DNA from: Acidilobaceae archaeon
Lineage (GTDB): Archaea; Thermoproteota; Thermoprotei_A; Sulfolobales; Acidilobaceae
Direction of reading: 5' to 3'
Assembly (NCBI GenBank): GCA_027044005.1
Contig: JALUDK010000047.1
Location: 1-5,970 of the forward strand
Length of the DNA: 5,970 nt
A model generated the notes under the pieces. That model did no database searches, was not told the DNA's origin, and saw nothing but the letters and a program-made list of their open reading frames with translations. The number at the start of each line of letters is the position of its first letter. Within the stretch, counting starts at the first letter, position 1. Positions 1 through 5,831 of this stretch are shown piece by piece. The translations under genes were made by a program, and so were the position numbers.

Positions 1-627
1 CAGGGCCAATAGCATGAAGTGCTGGGGCATCCGCCTGATACCTCTAACAACACCGCCAAAACCCTGCCCCCGATGCTCGGGAAGCCCAAAGACGGCTGGA
101 GCTACCAGTAGAGACAGGAGGGCCACCAGCCTAATAGTAGCCCGGTAGGCTTCAACTATATCCACTCCATGGACCTCAGAGTAGTATACAGGGGCCCACC
201 CAGAGAAGCTGCCCAGGGCCCCGCCAAGAGATCCAGCGGCAGCGTAGTGGCTAAGGTTGTAGTGCAGCCTAGAGTCCTCCCCGATCCTAGACAACAGGGC
301 CTTGGTGCTGGTTCCATAGAACCCGTTGGATACGCCCATGAGCGTCGCTCCTGATAGGAGCAGTAGCCACTCGCCAGTGCTTATGAGGTAGAGGCTTACG
401 GCGTATGCAAGCAGGCCTGCGCCCAGCACCCTGCGGGCTCCAAGCATGTCGCTCAAGATGCCGGCCGCCATGGTTGCCAGTGCGCCCGATATAACGCCTA
501 CACCGCCGAGTAGGCCATACTCAGCGCCACTATAGCCGAGGCTCCTTAGGAAGGGGGCCTGGACGCTCCATAGCAAGCCCCACGAGAGTCCTAGTGCTGC
601 TGAGAGTACTAGCAGGCTCCTTGGCAT
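1..627 (-). CDS. Major facilitator superfamily transporter, N-terminal half (runs off left edge)
   Basis: The reverse strand is open from an ATG at 627 to the window edge, giving 209 residues of an integral membrane protein with the C-terminal half missing. About six hydrophobic segments are visible (roughly residues 5-24, 40-60, 68-84, 88-108, 128-148 and 165-182). They are followed by a charged central loop (PEHRGQGFGG and beyond) leading into what should be helix 7. The loop between helices 2 and 3 carries the MFS motif A: G56, D60, G63, R65 and R66 in GILSDMLGARR. This is a 12-helix secondary transporter or permease of the cytoplasmic membrane; the substrate cannot be told from this half. 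An in-frame GTG at 645 (six extra residues) is an equally possible start and would suit a leaderless transcript from the AT-rich box at 670-678. It is divergent from the flippase-like gene. Family assignment is fairly sure, function unknown. Confidence 0.82.
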   Translation of the reverse strand, partial: MPRSLLVLSAALGLSWGLLWSVQAPFLRSLGYSGAEYGLLGGVGVISGALATMAAGILSDMLGARRVLGAGLLAYAVSLYLISTGEWLLLLSGATLMGVSNGFYGTSTKALLSRIGEDSRLHYNLSHYAAAGSLGGALGSFSGWAPVYYSEVHGVDIVEAYRATIRLVALLSLLVAPAVFGLPEHRGQGFGGVVRGIRRMPQHFMLLAL

Positions 628-669
628 GTCGCCCGTGGCGGCCACCCCATAACCGGGGGTCCAGAACGG

Positions 670-697
670 GTTAATATCGGGTAAAGATATATCTAAA
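670..697 (-). promoter_or_regulatory. Candidate promoter for the MFS gene
   Basis: Read on the minus strand, two AT-rich boxes stand out from GC-rich surroundings: TTTAGATATAT (697-687) and GATATTAAC (678-670). The first would start transcription near 666, giving a leader of about 20-40 bases. The second would start it near 648, almost leaderless for the GTG at 645. Both fit archaeal TATA spacing; I cannot tell which is used. Confidence 0.45.
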
Positions 698-708
698 GGT
701 GTAACAAC

Positions 709-736
709 GGGACCCCGAGACCCCCCCGGGAGTCCC
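709..736. repeat. GC-rich inverted repeat between divergent promoters
   Basis: Arms GGGACCCCG (709-717) and CGGGAGTCCC (727-736) are complementary over nine base pairs, with one unpaired A at 731 and a loop of about nine bases. The dyad lies exactly between the AT-rich box of the MFS gene (687-697) and that of the rightward unit (737-743). It is therefore probably upstream of both transcription starts and more likely a DNA site for a regulator than an RNA terminator; no T-run follows it on either strand. Its function is inferred from position only. Confidence 0.4.
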
Positions 737-743
737 ATTAAAA
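737..743 (+). promoter_or_regulatory. Candidate TATA box for the rightward flippase unit
   Basis: The sequence ATTAAAA stands in a GC-rich stretch and predicts transcription from about 766. That leaves a leader of roughly 90 bases before the ATG at 856, unless translation begins at the small leaderless-type ORF at 769. A weaker alternative, GTTAAAAG at 784-791, would start transcription near 813 and give a leader of about 42 bases. Confidence 0.4.
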
Positions 744-768
744 CCTGAGGAAACACACGGGATAGTGC

Positions 769-837
769 ATGGGGATGACGAGGGTTAAAAGCGGCGACCC
801 GGGCACGGCTGGGGATGAACGTGGCCAGGACAGCTGA
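769..837 (+). other. Possible 22-residue leader ORF upstream of the flippase-like gene
   Basis: ATG at 769 opens a 22-codon frame (MGMTRVKSGDPG...) ending in TGA at 835-837. It is in the same frame as the flippase-like gene and ends 18 bases before that gene's ATG. The ATG lies about 28 bases after the centre of the AT-rich box at 737-743, where a leaderless crenarchaeal transcript would begin. The peptide has no recognisable similarity and may be chance. It could be a leader peptide, or the remnant of an N-terminal extension closed by the TGA. Confidence 0.2.
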
Positions 838-855
838 CCCGGAAGTAAGGGGGCG

Positions 856-1917
856 ATGACCTTAACCCCGGGGCCGATCAAGGTGAGGACACACGAGCGT
901 AGGGAGCCTACCCAATCCAAGTCCCGGCACAAGATGTACCTAGCCTTAGGGGCCATAGTACTGGTAGCCCTAACAATACTAGGTCTCAGGCTAGTCGTAG
1001 GGCCCCTACCAGTAGTGATCGACATAATACTCTCCATACCGCCAGGAATGCTTCTACAGGTACTCGCATTCATAGTGGCTGGGGAGGCGGTGAGGGCAGC
1101 CAGACTCGTGGTCCTAGCCAGGCTCATGGGCCACAGGCTGGGCCTAGCCGGAGCGCTTATAGCCAGGCTCGTCGGCAGATGGGCAGCTCTACTCTCGCCA
1201 GCCTCCTCAGCCAGCACACCACTAAGGGCAGGAGTTATTGGGGCATACTCCGGGATGAGTATAGGGGCTGCAACCGGGCTAGCTATTATAGAGACTATCT
1301 ACGACCTTATACTCCCCGTCGCCATGGCCCTCATAATCGGGCTGGTAGGCCTGCCGGAAACATGGATACTCCTCCTGGTATCAGCCGTGGTGGCAGCGCT
1401 ATGGATTCTAGGGGTAGTCTTCGCCAGGACTCCAACAGTGGAGGAGATGGTTCTCAGGATTACCGGGAGGAGGGAGTGGTGGTGCTATGCAAGGAGGCAG
1501 AGGCTCGTATTCCTGGAGATACTCAGGGGAGGGGTATCTGCGCGGATCCTAGCGCCGGGCCTGCTCCTAACACTAGTAGCTCACGCATTGGAGGCGCTAG
1601 CAGTGGGGGCGGCCTTGAGGTGGAGTGGAGAGTTCGTATGGTGGTTTATAGTACTTGAGGTCTCGTATGCACTATCAATGGCTCCAACACCCGGGGGCGC
1701 CCTAGTGTTCGAATACGGGCTAGAAGCGCTGCTGGACCCGAGGGAGCTGGTGGCCTGGAGGGCATCGTTCATCATAGCAGGCTTGCTACCAGGCACCCTA
1801 ATCCTGGCGCTAGTGCCCAGGATGAGGGCCTACCTGGCAAGTGTGGCTAAGGGGATCGAGGACTGCGGCTACAATGGGTCCCACTCCAGCTCAACGCCCC
1901 CACGGGACTCCCTATAG
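856..1917 (+). CDS. UPF0104/AglD-YbhN family membrane protein (flippase-like)
   Basis: A 353-residue polytopic membrane protein with a basic hydrophilic N-tail (residues 1-26) and about seven to eight hydrophobic segments starting near residue 28. It matches the lysylphosphatidylglycerol-synthase transmembrane/flippase-like family (PF03706, UPF0104) by two features. One is the two GEAVRAAR/TPLRAG-type segments (76-83 and 121-126), each followed by a Gly/Ala-rich helix and then an E146-x3-D150 pair. The other is the C-terminal TPGGALVFE segment (278-286), the hallmark PTPGG-x-E region. Relatives flip or modify lipid-linked compounds; archaeal AglD takes part in dolichol-linked sugar transfer during N-glycosylation, but no glycosyltransferase domain is fused here, so the substrate is unknown. 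ATG 856 is the first start after an in-frame TGA at 835; ATG at 934 (residue 27) would remove the polar tail and is a real alternative. The 3' end overlaps the convergent PIN gene by 49 bp. Confidence 0.78.
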   Translation: MTLTPGPIKVRTHERREPTQSKSRHKMYLALGAIVLVALTILGLRLVVGPLPVVIDIILSIPPGMLLQVLAFIVAGEAVRAARLVVLARLMGHRLGLAGALIARLVGRWAALLSPASSASTPLRAGVIGAYSGMSIGAATGLAIIETIYDLILPVAMALIIGLVGLPETWILLLVSAVVAALWILGVVFARTPTVEEMVLRITGRREWWCYARRQRLVFLEILRGGVSARILAPGLLLTLVAHALEALAVGAALRWSGEFVWWFIVLEVSYALSMAPTPGGALVFEYGLEALLDPRELVAWRASFIIAGLLPGTLILALVPRMRAYLASVAKGIEDCGYNGSHSSSTPPRDSL

Positions 1918-2306
1918 TATAGGGTGGGGATCCCGTGGAGGCGTAGCCTGGATCTTAGAGCCCTATCGCTGGTCGCAACCACCACCTGGGCCCCACTATG
2001 CTTGAGCTGGAGCGCGGCGGCCTCCAACGAGTCGTCCGCATCCCCGCTCCCGCCCCACTCGAGCACTTTGACCCCAAGCCTGTCGAGCAGGCTGAGTGCA
2101 GCCCTAGCGGCTCTCCTTGTGGAGGGTTTACCTAGGATGGCTAGTTTCTCTAGCTCCTCTACAACCTTGCTGGTTGTCGCTAGTTGGGGGTAGCCTGCTT
2201 CTTCCAGGAGTGTTGATGGAGGTATTAGGCCCTGGGCCATGTAGATGAGCGTGTTGGTGTCTAGGAGGGCTATTCTCTTAGTATGCCCCAGCCTACCAGC
2301 CTCCAT
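1869..2306 (-). CDS. PIN-domain protein, FCF1/Utp24-like (probable rRNA-processing nuclease)
   Basis: A 145-residue single-domain PIN protein. The four acidic metal-binding positions are present: D16 in ALLDTNTLIYMA, E51 in VVEELEKL, D92 in DADDSLEAA and D114 in ATSDRALRSRL. PIN domains are Mg/Mn-dependent RNA endonucleases. The C-terminal GIPTLYYRES stretch, and the position directly after aIF2 gamma, fit the archaeal FCF1-like group (COG1412), related to eukaryotic Utp24, which cuts pre-18S rRNA. A VapC-type toxin is less likely because no small antitoxin gene is next to it. The ATG at 2306 overlaps the end of the aIF2 gamma gene by 37 bp; GGAG abuts the start and AGGAGG lies 11 bases upstream, both inside the upstream gene, so translation is probably coupled. 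The 3' end overlaps the convergent membrane-protein gene. The ribosomal role is inferred from family and context. Confidence 0.85.
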   Translation of the reverse strand: MEAGRLGHTKRIALLDTNTLIYMAQGLIPPSTLLEEAGYPQLATTSKVVEELEKLAILGKPSTRRAARAALSLLDRLGVKVLEWGGSGDADDSLEAAALQLKHSGAQVVVATSDRALRSRLRLHGIPTLYYRESRGGVELEWDPL

Positions 2307-3517
2307 CTCCCGTGGATCCTCCTGCTTATTGCGACCCTGGCTCCATCCCAGCCTACTACTGGCCTCCTTAGCCTGACCTCTACGGTGTCCTTGCTAACGC
2401 TTGTTGCCGTGCCTAGGGTTATGGCTGTGCCTACTGTTAGCATTAGCATTTCGCCCCTCCGTATGGGTTCGACCCTGACCTCCTCCTTCATGCCCACGAC
2501 CCTGTCGAGCAGGTTGTACTCGATCCGTAGGGTATCTAGTACGGGGGGCGTCTCCCCGGGCCTGCCGACGATGTTCCCGACTAGGTTGTCGGATTTTGTT
2601 ATGGAGGGGTCTAGGCTTGTCCCTATAGCTACCAGGCCCCCGGGCTTGGCCTCCTCTACCTGTATGTTGCCAAAGCGGAGGCTCTCTATCCTGGTGTATA
2701 GCGGGGTGTACTCTATCCTCCCTCCTGGCTTCTTGATCGCCAGGCCGGGCTTAATCTCGATCTCGTCTCCGACCTTGAAGATGCCGTGCATTATGGCACC
2801 TCCTATGACCCCACCGACTAGCCTCTCGGGAGGGGTTCCAGGCTTGTTTACGTCGAAGCTCCTCGCTATGAACATTAGGGGAGGCTTGTCTAGGTCCCTC
2901 TCGGGCGTGGGCATGTACTCCTCTATAGCTGCTAGGACTGCATCGATGTTAGCCCTTTTGAGTGCGCTGACTGGTATGATAGGGGCTCCCTCCGCTATGG
3001 TGCCCTCTATGAACCTCAGTATCTCCTGGTAGCTCTCCCTGGCCCGCTCAGGGCTTACAACGTCTACCTTATTCTGGACTATCACAATGTTCTTTATGCC
3101 TATGATCTCGAGCGCGACAAGGTGCTCCCTAGTCTGGGGCTGGGGGCAGGGCTCGTTGGCAGCAACTACTAGTATTGCTCCATCCATCAGGGCGGCGCCG
3201 CTGAGCATTGTAGCCATGAGTATCTCGTGGCCGGGGGCGTCCACGTAGGAGACTCTCCTCCTAAGCCGGGGCGTGGCCTCGCTACTACACTCGCACACGG
3301 GCTCGGGACTGAACTTGTCGGGGAATCCGCATCCCTCGCACTCCCATATCTCCCCATCCGCGTATCCAAGCTTGATCGTCATGCCCCTCTTGATCTCCTC
3401 GCTGTGCCTCATGGTCCAGATCCCGGTGAGGGCCTGGACTAGCGTTGTCTTGCCATGGTCTACATGGCCCACTACACCCACATTAAGCTCGGGCTGCCTC
3501 TTATCGCTGGCCAGCAC
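2270..3517 (-). CDS. eif2g: Translation initiation factor aIF2, gamma subunit
   Basis: The 415-residue GTPase of the heterotrimeric aIF2 complex carries initiator Met-tRNA to the small ribosomal subunit in the cytoplasm; length is normal for the family. The GTPase domain (about 1-200) has the P-loop GHVDHGKT (17-24), switch-I Thr47 in RGMTIKLGYA, DAPGH (93-97), NKVD (149-152) and SALK (184-187). Between G2 and G3 sits the Cys knuckle typical of eIF2 gamma (C60, C63, C75, C77). Beta-barrel domains II and III follow; domain II includes KPGTPPERLVGGVIGG and the C-terminus contains GRWRLVGWGIL. This pattern separates it from SelB and EF-Tu. The start is a GTG preceded by GGTGA with a three-base gap, better supported than any ATG. 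It has its own likely promoter in the end of tupC and is followed, with overlap, by the PIN gene. No missing residues were noticed. Confidence 0.97.
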   Translation of the reverse strand: MLASDKRQPELNVGVVGHVDHGKTTLVQALTGIWTMRHSEEIKRGMTIKLGYADGEIWECEGCGFPDKFSPEPVCECSSEATPRLRRRVSYVDAPGHEILMATMLSGAALMDGAILVVAANEPCPQPQTREHLVALEIIGIKNIVIVQNKVDVVSPERARESYQEILRFIEGTIAEGAPIIPVSALKRANIDAVLAAIEEYMPTPERDLDKPPLMFIARSFDVNKPGTPPERLVGGVIGGAIMHGIFKVGDEIEIKPGLAIKKPGGRIEYTPLYTRIESLRFGNIQVEEAKPGGLVAIGTSLDPSITKSDNLVGNIVGRPGETPPVLDTLRIEYNLLDRVVGMKEEVRVEPIRRGEMLMLTVGTAITLGTATSVSKDTVEVRLRRPVVGWDGARVAISRRIHGRWRLVGWGILRE

Positions 3518-3520
3518 CAG

Positions 3521-3525
3521 TCACC
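3521..3525 (-). promoter_or_regulatory. Ribosome-binding site fixing the GTG start of aIF2 gamma
   Basis: GGTGA on the minus strand is the standard archaeal anti-16S match and ends three bases before the GTG at 3517. It supports that GTG over the out-of-frame ATG at 3529-3527 just upstream. Confidence 0.7.
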
Positions 3526-3552
3526 CATTGAAGGGAAGGGCGGGCCTCACAG

Positions 3553-3562
3553 CTAAATAAGT
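3553..3562 (-). promoter_or_regulatory. Candidate TATA box for the aIF2 gamma-PIN transcript
   Basis: ACTTATTTAG on the minus strand is the only AT-rich box in the 35-base gap region before aIF2 gamma. It forms the last codons and stop of tupC. Normal archaeal spacing puts the transcription start near 3531, giving a leader of about 14 bases that just includes the GGTGA site. Read-through from the tup genes remains possible, since only a pyrimidine-rich stretch (CCCGCCCTTCCCTTC on the minus strand, 3544-3530) lies between them and no clear T-run terminator is seen. Confidence 0.55.
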
Positions 3563-4230
3563 ACGCTACCGGGCTCATGCATTGCTACCTTTCCCGACTC
3601 TATCCAGGCAACGCTGTCGGCAAGCTCGAGCGTGTATAGCTCCTCGTGGCCCGCGATAGCGATCCCTATACCCTCCCCTCGTAGCTCCCCGAGTAGCTCT
3701 GCCAATAGGCGCCTCCTGGCCCTGTCCAGGTGGGAGAAGGGCTCGTCTAGGAGCAGGTACCTTGGCTTCAGGACCAGGGCCCTGGCTATTGAGACCATCT
3801 GGGCCTGGCCAGCAGAGAGCCTGCGCGCATCCATGCCCAGCATCCCATTGAGGCCTAGCCCCTCTACAACACGATCCAGTGCATCCCTGGCCTGCCTGGG
3901 CTCAGTACCACGGAGCCTGAGGCCCAGAAGCAGGTTATCCATAACCGTGCCCCTAACCATGACTGGCTTCTCCGACACATACACCGCAGCCCTCCTAGCC
4001 TGGAGCCTCCTAGACTCGTCCATGGCCCAGATGTTGGAGCCCTCGTAGAGGACCTCGCCTCTACCCGGCTTGATTAGGCCAGCCAGCACCTTCAGCATAC
4101 TCGTCTTCCCACTACCGTTGGGCCCCATCAGGGCTACTATCCTGCCGGGGGCTAGGGTGAGTGAAGCGCCTCTGAGCACCCACTCCTGGCTGGGGGTGTA
4201 GCGTAGCCACACCTTCCTGGCCTCTATCAT
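3553..4230 (-). CDS. tupC: Tungstate ABC transporter, ATP-binding protein
   Basis: A 225-residue ABC ATPase that powers the importer from the cytoplasmic face of the membrane. Walker A is GPNGSGKT (36-43), the signature is LSAGQ (138-142, Ala in place of the usual second Gly), Walker B is YLLLDE (158-163), the D-loop is HLD (167-169) and the switch is H195 in AGHEE. The segment after the expected Q-loop, KPVMVRGTVMDNLLLGLRLRG, is like tungstate-type ATPases. At the Q-loop itself the aligned residue is E87 (VYVSEKP) rather than Gln, which is unusual. There is no C-terminal TOBE domain, so unlike ModC it should not sense the anion itself. The ATG overlaps the tupB stop in an ATGA, indicating translational coupling. 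Substrate assignment rests mainly on the neighbouring tupA and tupB. Confidence 0.93.
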   Translation of the reverse strand: MIEARKVWLRYTPSQEWVLRGASLTLAPGRIVALMGPNGSGKTSMLKVLAGLIKPGRGEVLYEGSNIWAMDESRRLQARRAAVYVSEKPVMVRGTVMDNLLLGLRLRGTEPRQARDALDRVVEGLGLNGMLGMDARRLSAGQAQMVSIARALVLKPRYLLLDEPFSHLDRARRRLLAELLGELRGEGIGIAIAGHEELYTLELADSVAWIESGKVAMHEPGSVLI

Positions 4231-4853
4231 CCCCTTCCACCCAGTAGCCTTGCAGCTATCGAGAATCCTAGGGAGAGGGATAGTAGCACTGCTCCGAGCC
4301 TTATCGCATCGCCGTATTCCCCCATAGAGACCTCTAGTGCTATGGAGGTGGAGAGCGTCCTAGTGTATCCCTTAAGGTTGCCACCCACTAGTAGCGCTAT
4401 GCCGAGCTCGCCTACGGCCCTGGAGAATGCCATCGCCATAGATGACGCTATGCCGGGTAGGCTCTCGGCTAGGGCTAGCGTCATGGCTTGGATCCTGCTC
4501 GCGCCTAGGCTGGCTGCGAGCTCGCCGTAGGTGTCTATCGAGGCCTTTAGTATACGGTGGCTCGCCCCCACGATCAGGGGGGTTACCAGCACCGCTTCTC
4601 CAAGGATTATCGCGGTGGGTGTATAGAGCAGGTTGAGGCCGCCTAGCGGGCCCTGCTTGCTTAGCAGTAGGTAGAGGAGCAGGCCTATGAGGACCGTGGG
4701 GATCCCTACTAGGGCCTCGAACACTGCTGCAAGCGTCTGTAGCCTCCTGGAGGCTATCAGGTATGCTATGGGTATTCCCCATAGGGATGCTAGTATGGTG
4801 GCTGTCGTGGAGATGTATAGTGTCCTAGCCGTTACGCCTACTAGGTCCTCCAC
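4227..4853 (-). CDS. tupB: Tungstate ABC transporter, permease
   Basis: A 208-residue permease with about five membrane segments (roughly 8-33, 42-65, 79-100, 131-157 and 186-204). The cytoplasmic EAA loop that docks on the ATPase is clear at 111-135: ELAASLGAS, ending in AESLPGI. The motif GGNLKGYTRTLSTSIALE (157-174) is characteristic of TupB-type permeases and supports tungstate over phosphate or molybdate systems. It should act as a homodimer forming the translocation path. The start is GTG at 4853, two bases after the tupA stop, with a purine-rich GGGGATAGGA just before it. The stop overlaps the tupC start by four bases. Length is slightly short for the family, but nothing essential appears lost. 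Confidence 0.92.
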   Translation of the reverse strand: MEDLVGVTARTLYISTTATILASLWGIPIAYLIASRRLQTLAAVFEALVGIPTVLIGLLLYLLLSKQGPLGGLNLLYTPTAIILGEAVLVTPLIVGASHRILKASIDTYGELAASLGASRIQAMTLALAESLPGIASSMAMAFSRAVGELGIALLVGGNLKGYTRTLSTSIALEVSMGEYGDAIRLGAVLLSLSLGFSIAARLLGGRG

Positions 4854-4855
4854 TC

Positions 4856-5755
4856 CTATCCCCTAGCCAGCCTACCCCACTCTTCCTTTAGCCAGTCCAG
4901 CCTGTCCTTGGCGGGGTAGAATAGGGGCTGGCCATACTCCTCCACGCCGTAGGATGCTATGAGGTCCTGCCTCTCCCATAGGAAATCCATGAACTTCCTG
5001 GCAGCGTCGGCCTCCTCACCGGTGCATGATGAGACTAGGTAGGCGCTATATATGTTGAGTAGCTCGCTCGAGTTGTAGTACAGCTCCACTATGCCGGGAA
5101 GCCTGCCCTCGGCCTCGAGCTTCAGGTAGGTGCCTATATCGCTGAGCGTATACGCCCCCAGCTCGCTGGCTATAACTAGCGTCTGGGCCATCCCCTGCCC
5201 ACTCTCCTTATACCATTCTCCCCGTGGCGTTACCCCGGCTAGCCTCCATAGGCTCATCTCCTTGACGTGTGTACCTGAGTTGTCGCCCCTACTCACGAAG
5301 ACTGCCTCGCCCCTAGCCCCGGCCTCCGCTATCCTCCTGAAGGCCTCAACTGCGCTAGATGCATCTCTAACCTTAGCCGGGTCGCTGGGCGGGCCTGCTA
5401 TTATGAAATAGTTATACGCTATGATCCTCCCCTTGCCTAGTACGCCCTTCTCTATGTACTCCCTCTCTAGGCTGGGTGCGTGTACCAGGGCAAGGCATGC
5501 GTCACCCCTCTCCGCCCTCTTCAGGGCCTCACCTGTGCCTACTGCTATGAACTCTACGAAGACCCGGGGGTTCTCCTTGGAGAACTCGTGGGCTATGAAG
5601 TCTAGTAGTCCCGTGTTGTATAGGCTGGTGGTTGTAGAGACCCGTAGCTCGACCTCGCCAGGTTTGAGTATGTATGATGCGGCTAGGGCGGCAGCTATAA
5701 CTACTAGGACTAGGGGGAGTGTATAGTTGAGGCTGGCTAGCATACTTCGCGCCAT
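4856..5755 (-). CDS. tupA: Tungstate-binding protein of the Tup ABC transporter
   Basis: A 299-residue extracytoplasmic solute-binding protein. It shows the TupA oxyanion-binding signature TTTS (41-44, in VSTTTSLYNTGLLD), then GTGEAL (73-78), LVHAP (90-94), SRGDNSGTH (155-163), SGQGMAQTL (185-193) and AYTLSDIGTYL (201-211). Together these distinguish TupA from ModA, WtpA and phosphate-binding PstS. Residues 12-30 are one hydrophobic helix after a short basic start. No lipobox Cys follows it (the only cysteines are C87 and C244), so it is probably either membrane-anchored by this helix or cleaved without a lipid. It captures tungstate, the metal of aldehyde:ferredoxin oxidoreductase-type enzymes, for TupB/TupC. 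ATG at 5755 is preferred because it sits about 15 bases after the transcription start predicted from the box at 5793-5799; ATG at 5743 is possible. First gene of the tup operon, divergent from the ModE-like gene. Confidence 0.94.
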   Translation of the reverse strand: MARSMLASLNYTLPLVLVVIAAALAASYILKPGEVELRVSTTTSLYNTGLLDFIAHEFSKENPRVFVEFIAVGTGEALKRAERGDACLALVHAPSLEREYIEKGVLGKGRIIAYNYFIIAGPPSDPAKVRDASSAVEAFRRIAEAGARGEAVFVSRGDNSGTHVKEMSLWRLAGVTPRGEWYKESGQGMAQTLVIASELGAYTLSDIGTYLKLEAEGRLPGIVELYYNSSELLNIYSAYLVSSCTGEEADAARKFMDFLWERQDLIASYGVEEYGQPLFYPAKDRLDWLKEEWGRLARG

Positions 5756-5772
5756 GCAGGGCCCCGCCCCGG

Positions 5773-5784
5773 ATTCTATAGAAT
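5773..5784. promoter_or_regulatory. Perfect 12-bp palindrome at the tupA promoter (candidate operator)
   Basis: ATTCTATAGAAT is a perfect palindrome lying between the AT-rich box at 5793-5799 and the tupA start, about at positions -14 to -3 of the predicted tupA transcription start. A bound regulator there would block tupA transcription. Alternatively, its TTCTATAG core could itself be the TATA box of a leaderless tupA transcript. Confidence 0.4.
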
Positions 5785-5792
5785 GTTAAGGG

Positions 5793-5799
5793 CTTTAAG
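5793..5799. promoter_or_regulatory. Shared AT-rich box for the divergent tupA and ModE-like promoters
   Basis: CTTTAAG reads CTTAAAG on the other strand, so it can serve as a TATA-like box both ways. Its centre (5796) is 41 bases from the tupA ATG and 40 bases from the ModE-like GTG, predicting leaders of about 14 bases on each side. Other boxes (TACGTAAAAC at 5811-5820 for the plus strand) are possible. Assigned by spacing only. Confidence 0.4.
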
Positions 5800-5800
5800 C

Positions 5801-5831
5801 GTTATCCGGATACGTAAAACGGTTAACGGAT
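5801..5831. repeat. Palindrome and imperfect direct repeat before the ModE-like gene
   Basis: TATCCGGATA (5803-5812) is a perfect 10-bp palindrome. GTTATCCGGAT (5801-5811) recurs 21 bases later as GTTAACGGAT (5822-5831), one base shorter and with a small change in the middle. A spacing of two helical turns suits a dimeric regulator contacting one face of the DNA. The second copy overlaps the predicted transcription start of the ModE-like gene. A regulatory role is inferred. Confidence 0.35.

Noticed and set aside
169..354. 61-residue plus-strand frame opposite the MFS gene
   Set aside because: Short, no start signal, and antisense to a frame with MFS motif A and regular membrane segments.
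738..1217. 159-residue minus-strand frame across the divergent promoter and the start of the flippase-like gene
   Set aside because: It reads antisense through a gene with clear family motifs, has a low-complexity Ser/Ala/Pro-rich sequence, and covers the predicted promoter; best explained by high GC and biased codon use.
1179..1658. 159-residue plus-strand frame inside the flippase-like gene
   Set aside because: Lies wholly within another frame of a better-supported membrane protein and encodes a Gly/Ser/Arg-rich product with no motif.
1869..2306. VapBC-type toxin-antitoxin pair
   Set aside because: The PIN protein has the acidic site, but there is no small antitoxin gene; the gene before it is full-length aIF2 gamma and the one after is convergent.
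2283..3032. 249-residue plus-strand frame opposite aIF2 gamma
   Set aside because: It is long, but it is the mirror of a strongly conserved gene, and its Leu/Ser/Pro-rich product has no recognisable domain. Stop-free antisense frames are expected in such GC-rich archaeal genes.
3553..5755. Phosphate (Pst) or molybdate (Mod/Wtp) transporter
   Set aside because: TTTS, SRGDNSGTH and SGQGMAQTL in the binding protein and GNLKGYTRTLSTSIALE in the permease fit the Tup family better; the ATPase also lacks the ModC-type TOBE domain.
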